DNA of 64,000 bases, taken from NCBI GenBank assembly GCA_019638385.1, contig JAHBTW010000022.1, positions 1-64,000 of the forward strand, written 5' to 3'. Within the stretch, counting starts at the first letter, position 1; every line of letters begins with the position of its first letter. The position numbers and the translations under genes were made by a program. The stretch comes from Saprospiraceae bacterium (GTDB lineage Bacteria; Bacteroidota; Bacteroidia; Chitinophagales; Saprospiraceae). Shown here in pieces: positions 59,824 through 64,000 of this stretch. The notes below the pieces were generated by a model, which did no database searches, was not told the DNA's origin, and saw only the letters and a program-made list of their open reading frames with translations.

Positions 59824-62676
59824 ATGCGTAGTATTGCAATTTCCATTCTCATAAGTTTTCTGGCACTCGGCACAGCCTGGGGCCAGGGCGCCGGCAACGG
59901 CGTAGTGAAAGGCTATCTGCGAACATTAGATACCGGCGAACCGATGTCCTTTGCCGCCGTGATGCTCCAAAACCCCAAAGACTCTACTGTGGCATATTCT
60001 GCCATTTCCAACGACAAGGGGTTTTTTCAAATCACCGGTGTGTCCGACGGTGAATACCGCTTTGTAGCTACTTTTCTGGGGTATAAAAACTTAGACAAAA
60101 CCGTCTCCATTGCTCGCGGCGCCCGCACCAAAGACATGGGCATCATGGATATGGAAGAGCAGGAAATTACGCTGGGACAGGTGACGGTGCGCGAAGACCG
60201 CATACCCGTCACCGTAAAGCAGGATACCATTGAGTTTGATGCAGCTTCCTATAAGTTGCGCGACAACGCCGTAGTAGAAGACCTGCTCAAGCGTCTGCCG
60301 GGTGTGGAAGTAGGCGCCGACGGCAGCGTACGGGCTATGGGCGAGCAGATTTCAGAAATCACCGTGGACGGGCAGCCCTTCTTCGGCGACGACCCCAAAC
60401 TCGCTACCCGCAACCTGCCCGCCGATATTGTATCGAAAGTGCAGGTACTCGACCGCAAGTCTGATCAGGCCCAATTCACCGGCATTGACGACGGCAATAC
60501 CCGCAAGGCCATCAACATTACCTTGAAAAAAGACAAAAACGAAGGCGTATTCGGGCGCGCCACGGTCGGCGGCGGCAGTCCCGACGGGCGCTTTGCGGCC
60601 AACGGCAACCTCAACCGCTTTCGCGGAAAAGAACGCGTTTCGCTCCTTGGCAGTGGCAATAATGTCAACGATCTCGGTTTCTCTGTTTCCGACCTGATGA
60701 CGTCCTTCGGCGGCGGACAGGGCGGCAGGGGCGGCGGGCTGGGCGACTTACTCGGCGGCGGCGGACAGGGCGGCAATATGAACTTCCGGGGCGGGCAGGG
60801 CGGCATCAGCAATGCCTTGTTGGGCGGCAGCAACGCGGGCATCACTACCGCGTATGCAGGAGGGCTCAACTATCGCAACGAATGGAGCGACGGCAAACTC
60901 AAGTTCAACAGCTCCTACTTTGGCAGCGATGCCTCCACCGTCAACACAGAGGAGCGCTTGCGCCAAACCCTGCTCGAAGAGGGCGGCGGATTCAGCAACC
61001 TGCAAATTGGGGATTCGGAAAACCGACGCGGCAACCACCGCATCAACATGAACCTCGAATACCAGATAGACAGCCTGCGTTCGCTCATCTTCCGGCCCAA
61101 CTTCACTTTCAGCAAACAAAATGCATTCTCTACCAACGACTATACTTCTATTACCGACGAGGATGCCCTGCTCAACAGCGGCAACATTCTTTCCCGCTCC
61201 GACAATACCCGCCCCGCGCTCGGCGGCTCCCTCCTGCTCCGGCAGCGTTTCCGCAAAGCAGGCCGCACCTTCTCCCTCAACCTGAGCGGTTCCTACAACG
61301 ATCAGGATACCGAACAACTCAACCAATCCGACAATACCTTCCTCAACAATGACGGCATATTGGAGGCTGACTCCATCCGTCAGCTCTCTTTTCAGCAAAA
61401 TGTCAATCAGCGTTTTGGCGCCCGCTTGGCTTATACCGAGCCGCTGAGCCGGAACAAGTTTTTGGAGATCAACTACGATTTCAATACCAACTTCCAGAAT
61501 TCCGACCGCGAAACCTTTGACTTCGATCCGCTCACCGGCCGTTTCGACCGCCTGAACGATTTGTTCTCCAATCAATTTGAGAATACCTTCAACACACATC
61601 AGGGCGGGTTCAACTACCGGGTACAGAAGCTGAAATACGATTACACCCTGGGCATGAGCTTGCAGGAAAGTCGCATATTGAGCGAATCGCCGGAGCAGAT
61701 TACGCCTATCAACTATTCGTTTGTGAATCTGTTTCCCGTAGCCCAATTCAACTATAATTTTTCTCAAAGCAAGCGCCTGCGTATCAACTACCGGGGCAAC
61801 GCCCGCAATCCGAGCGTGAACCAGCTACAGCCTGTTCCTGATGTGAGCAACCCGCAGATCGTTCGTTTGGGCAACCCGGAGTTGAATCCTGAGATTTCAC
61901 ACAACGTAAATCTCAACTTCAACAACTTCAATCTGGCATCCATGCGGAGCTTCTTTGTGTCGTTGCGCGGGTCGGTTACCAACGACCGCATCGTGAACGC
62001 CACGATGATGGGCCAGGGCGGTCGGCAAACGATTATTCCCGTCAACACAGACGGCGCCTGGAACCTGAATGCTTTTTCAGCTATGGGTATTCCGATCAAG
62101 AGCATTAAGTCGAACCTCAACCTGAATACGAACATCGGCTACGATCACTACGCCAACCTGTTCAACAATTTGGAAAACATTACCAACTCGCTGACAGCGG
62201 GCGGCGGGTTTCGGGTTTCGTTCAATCCCGGCGAAAAATTTGATCTGAGCGCCGGCGCCAACATGAGCTACAACAATGCCCGGCAGTCGGTGCAAACGCA
62301 TCTCAATTCCGAGTTTTTCAACTACACCGCCTCCGGTGATTTCAACTGGACCTTGCCGCTCGAAATCGTCATCGGTTCGGATGTGCGCTACACGGCCAAC
62401 CGGGGCGGCTCTGCCACTTTCAACCAACAAGCCGTGCTGCTCGGCGCTTATGTCGAGAAGCGCTTTCTCAAAGGCAATGCCGGCGCCTTGCGTTTTCAGG
62501 GCTTCGACCTCCTCAATCAAAATATTAATGTGAACCGCACCATCGGTGACGCTTTCATAGAAGATCTGCGTACCAGCATATTGCAACGGTACTTTATGTT
62601 GAGTTTTTCTTATAGATTCGGAAAATTCGGCGGGCAACAGATGCCGGCGGGCATGATGCGAATGATGCGCTTCTAA
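59824..62676 (+). CDS. TonB-dependent receptor-like outer membrane protein
   Basis: A 950-residue outer-membrane protein. Signal peptide (MRSIAISILISFLALGTAWG), a carboxypeptidase-regulatory-like beta-sandwich (about 27-110), a plug-like region (VVEDLLKRLPGVEV, ITVDGQPFFGDDP), a glycine-rich segment (about 300-345, GGGQGGRGGGLGDLLGG), and a C-terminal barrel that ends in the usual aromatic (FSYRFGKFG, then MMRF). The type is the 'outer membrane beta-barrel family' related to TonB-dependent receptors. It is probably co-transcribed with the GLPGLI gene; its ligand is not known. Antisense frames here are shadows. Confidence 0.9.
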   Translation: MRSIAISILISFLALGTAWGQGAGNGVVKGYLRTLDTGEPMSFAAVMLQNPKDSTVAYSAISNDKGFFQITGVSDGEYRFVATFLGYKNLDKTVSIARGARTKDMGIMDMEEQEITLGQVTVREDRIPVTVKQDTIEFDAASYKLRDNAVVEDLLKRLPGVEVGADGSVRAMGEQISEITVDGQPFFGDDPKLATRNLPADIVSKVQVLDRKSDQAQFTGIDDGNTRKAINITLKKDKNEGVFGRATVGGGSPDGRFAANGNLNRFRGKERVSLLGSGNNVNDLGFSVSDLMTSFGGGQGGRGGGLGDLLGGGGQGGNMNFRGGQGGISNALLGGSNAGITTAYAGGLNYRNEWSDGKLKFNSSYFGSDASTVNTEERLRQTLLEEGGGFSNLQIGDSENRRGNHRINMNLEYQIDSLRSLIFRPNFTFSKQNAFSTNDYTSITDEDALLNSGNILSRSDNTRPALGGSLLLRQRFRKAGRTFSLNLSGSYNDQDTEQLNQSDNTFLNNDGILEADSIRQLSFQQNVNQRFGARLAYTEPLSRNKFLEINYDFNTNFQNSDRETFDFDPLTGRFDRLNDLFSNQFENTFNTHQGGFNYRVQKLKYDYTLGMSLQESRILSESPEQITPINYSFVNLFPVAQFNYNFSQSKRLRINYRGNARNPSVNQLQPVPDVSNPQIVRLGNPELNPEISHNVNLNFNNFNLASMRSFFVSLRGSVTNDRIVNATMMGQGGRQTIIPVNTDGAWNLNAFSAMGIPIKSIKSNLNLNTNIGYDHYANLFNNLENITNSLTAGGGFRVSFNPGEKFDLSAGANMSYNNARQSVQTHLNSEFFNYTASGDFNWTLPLEIVIGSDVRYTANRGGSATFNQQAVLLGAYVEKRFLKGNAGALRFQGFDLLNQNINVNRTIGDAFIEDLRTSILQRYFMLSFSYRFGKFGGQQMPAGMMRMMRF

Positions 62677-62713
62677 TCAGGCGTAAGTTGATATCCAATC
62701 CTCCAAAACAAGC

Positions 62714-62757
62714 GATGCCGGGCAAAACATATCGTTCTGTCCGGCATTCGCATTTTA
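62714..62757 (+). terminator. Possible terminator after receptor gene
   Basis: A 7-bp stem atgccgg/ccggcat (62714-62720 with 62740-62746) with a 19-base loop and a following tcgcatttta. It is weak. Confidence 0.35.
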
Positions 62758-62784
62758 TACCTTTTCTATGGCGCGTCGGTTGCC

Positions 62785-63564
62785 TTAGCTCAGCGGGTTG
62801 GACTTTTGCAGATACTGCTCCAGTGCCATCGTCATGGAAGGCGCTTCCGGCGCGGGCGCTTTTATATTGGCGGTAAGCCCTTTTTCCTCCACTGCTTTGA
62901 AGGTGCTGTTGCCAAAAACGGCGATGCGGGTATCGTTTTGTTTGAAGTCGGGAAAATTGTCAAACAAAGATTCGATCCCCTGCGGGCTGAAGAACACCAG
63001 CATGTCATACGTGACATCCGAGAGGTCCGACAGGTCGCTGCTCACCGTGCGATACATGAGCGCATCCTGAAAATTGATGCCGGTCTCTTTGAGGTAGGAG
63101 GTTACGTCTAAGCTACCGAGGTTGTTGCAGGGCAGCAGGAATTTCTCGTTGCGGTGCTTTTTGAGCGCCGAGGCCAAATCTTCAATGGATTTGTTGCCGG
63201 CGAACACTTTGCGTTTGCGGTAAATGATGAACTTCTGGAGATAATTGGCAATCGTCTCTGTGAGACAGAAATACTTGGTGTCTTGCGACATCTTGATGCG
63301 CATTTCGTCGCAGAGCCGGAAGAAATGATCTACGGCGTACTTGCTCGTAAATATCACCACCGTGTACTCCTCCGGGTAGATGCGGAACTTGCGGAAATCT
63401 TTAGCGGATACCGGCTCTACATGAATGAATGGGCGCCAGTCAATTTGGAGACCGTATTTTTTCTCCAGATCGTAATAGGGCGACCGTTCAGGCTTGGGCT
63501 GGGAAACTAAGATTGTTTTTACTTTTTTGTAGGTTTCTTCCTTCGCTTTAATGGTTGCAGACAT
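62785..63564 (-). CDS. hemD: Uroporphyrinogen-III synthase HemD family
   Basis: A 259-residue HemD, which closes and inverts ring D of hydroxymethylbilane to give uroporphyrinogen III in haem and sirohaem synthesis. The sequence is weakly conserved, as usual, with ILVSQPKPERSPYYDLEKKYG, VIFTSKYAVDHFF, CLTETIANYL, LLPCNNLGS, and FFSPQGIESLF. The order with a DUF4271 gene directly upstream is standard in Bacteroidota, which supports the call. Its stop is 108 bases from the convergent receptor gene. Confidence 0.9.
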   Translation of the reverse strand: MSATIKAKEETYKKVKTILVSQPKPERSPYYDLEKKYGLQIDWRPFIHVEPVSAKDFRKFRIYPEEYTVVIFTSKYAVDHFFRLCDEMRIKMSQDTKYFCLTETIANYLQKFIIYRKRKVFAGNKSIEDLASALKKHRNEKFLLPCNNLGSLDVTSYLKETGINFQDALMYRTVSSDLSDLSDVTYDMLVFFSPQGIESLFDNFPDFKQNDTRIAVFGNSTFKAVEEKGLTANIKAPAPEAPSMTMALEQYLQKSNPLS

Positions 63565-63605
63565 TCAGTTAAGGTTTTGAAGGTTAACTCCAATGCTACG
63601 ATTTC

Positions 63606-64000
63606 TTAAACCTGATTTTGTACCAGTTTAACCAATACCAACACAGGAGCGATTTCGACGGTGCAAAGGTATAAAAAAAAGTGGAACTTATTTGATGCTA
63701 AAAAATTGTTCGCTATAAATAAACCTCTTAACGAACGAAAAGCGTACACCAACCCGATTACGCCAAACGTAGTAAATACAGCCGGGCGGGTGAATTCAGC
63801 GGGGCCGTAGGCAATAAAAACATTGGCCGGCACGAGCAGCAGGCCGAGCAATATGCCGAACACCACAATAGTAAAGTTGTAAGAAGCGACTTCTTTGCCA
63901 ATGGGAAACACGGCGCCGAGGAACGCCAGCAACAGGTGCTTGGCAATAAGCAAAATACTTACTCCTCCTGCACACATCAGCCAGCCCTGCCAAAGGCCGC
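63606..64000 (-). CDS. DUF4271 membrane protein (partial, 3' end)
   Basis: Open to the window edge, at least 131 codons. Visible are at least three membrane segments (VSILLIAKHLLLAFLG, FTIVVFGILLGLLLVPANVFIAYG, TFGVIGLVYAFRSL). This family (DUF4271) regularly precedes hemD in Bacteroidota. The function is unknown. The Met at 63977 is internal and not the true start; the N-terminus lies outside. Confidence 0.85.
   Translation of the reverse strand, partial: GLWQGWLMCAGGVSILLIAKHLLLAFLGAVFPIGKEVASYNFTIVVFGILLGLLLVPANVFIAYGPAEFTRPAVFTTFGVIGLVYAFRSLRGLFIANNFLASNKFHFFLYLCTVEIAPVLVLVKLVQNQV

Noticed and set aside
60748..61767. 339-codon frame antisense to the TonB-like receptor
   Set aside because: Shadow frame over a barrel gene with typical sequence on the plus strand.
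1..64000. tRNA, rRNA, CRISPR arrays and insertion sequences
   Set aside because: No T-arm GGTTCGA-type strings in context, no spaced repeat arrays and no transposase frame were seen on either strand.

Overview
The window reads as a chromosomal segment of a Bacteroidota bacterium, most likely of the Saprospiria/Lewinella type (the class is inference). The evidence is: type IX secretion (T9SS) C-terminal sorting domains, GLPGLI and DUF1573 proteins, a DUF2723/TMEM260-like membrane protein, an AraC regulator with a membrane sensor half, a LytTR regulator with a membrane half, the hemD-DUF4271 pair, and repeated promoter -7 boxes of the Bacteroidota form TAnnTTTG (best cases TTTG-N19-TACTTTTG). 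Shine-Dalgarno sequences are mostly absent. No rRNA, tRNA, CRISPR array or intact insertion sequence was seen. About 54 genes are supported.

Layout. 0-3.1 kb: a DUF1573 lipoprotein and NAD-dependent DNA ligase (ligA). 3.1-6.5 kb: an AT-richer insert with two T9SS-type secreted protein genes, bracketed by the true 3' end of ligA and a second, diverged copy of that 3' end. 6.6-14.3 kb: a large membrane glycosyltransferase-like protein, rpiB, an M28 peptidase and htpG. 14.3-25.1 kb: mostly minus-strand genes: a cyclase/TolB/TPR signalling protein, proline dehydrogenase, a MORN-caspase protein, and an AraC-hydrolase-outer membrane protein set; an amino-acid permease runs on plus. 25.5-38.8 kb: mostly housekeeping and envelope genes on plus (M23 peptidase, CapA-like, gatB, MerR, bactofilin, rsmD, rarA, Wzz-like, DUF983-Crp), with bcp and tsaD on minus. 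38.8-47.2 kb: an OmpA/PD40 protein, fdhD, two small heat-shock proteins, an S41 protease, a LytTR regulator and corA. 47.3-53.2 kb: gyrB, lpxD, an NfeD-flotillin pair and a lipoprotein. 53.2-56.5 kb: an overlapping comEC/ComEA-like competence pair. 56.6-64 kb: a NrtR-like regulator, a histidine kinase divergent from a GLPGLI/TonB-receptor pair, hemD and a partial DUF4271 gene.

Most unusual points. (1) The ligA 3'-end duplication around the T9SS cassette, where the three coding differences between copies are all synonymous. (2) The second cassette gene is broken at a run of nine C, which puts its signal peptide out of frame, and it also lacks the catalytic His and Ser of its S8 protease domain. 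(3) comEC is split in two frames exactly at U UUU UUA, the classical -1 slippery heptamer in the correct phase. (4) A periplasmic MORN-caspase is built of four modules, each opened by a CxxGxC pair. (5) Phased TTAAC boxes lie in two promoter regions. (6) An intrinsic terminator sits inside the first codons of the capA-like gene. None is proven to be a new system; comEC and the ligA-bracketed cassette are the strongest leads, and gene uptake by a competence system would link them.
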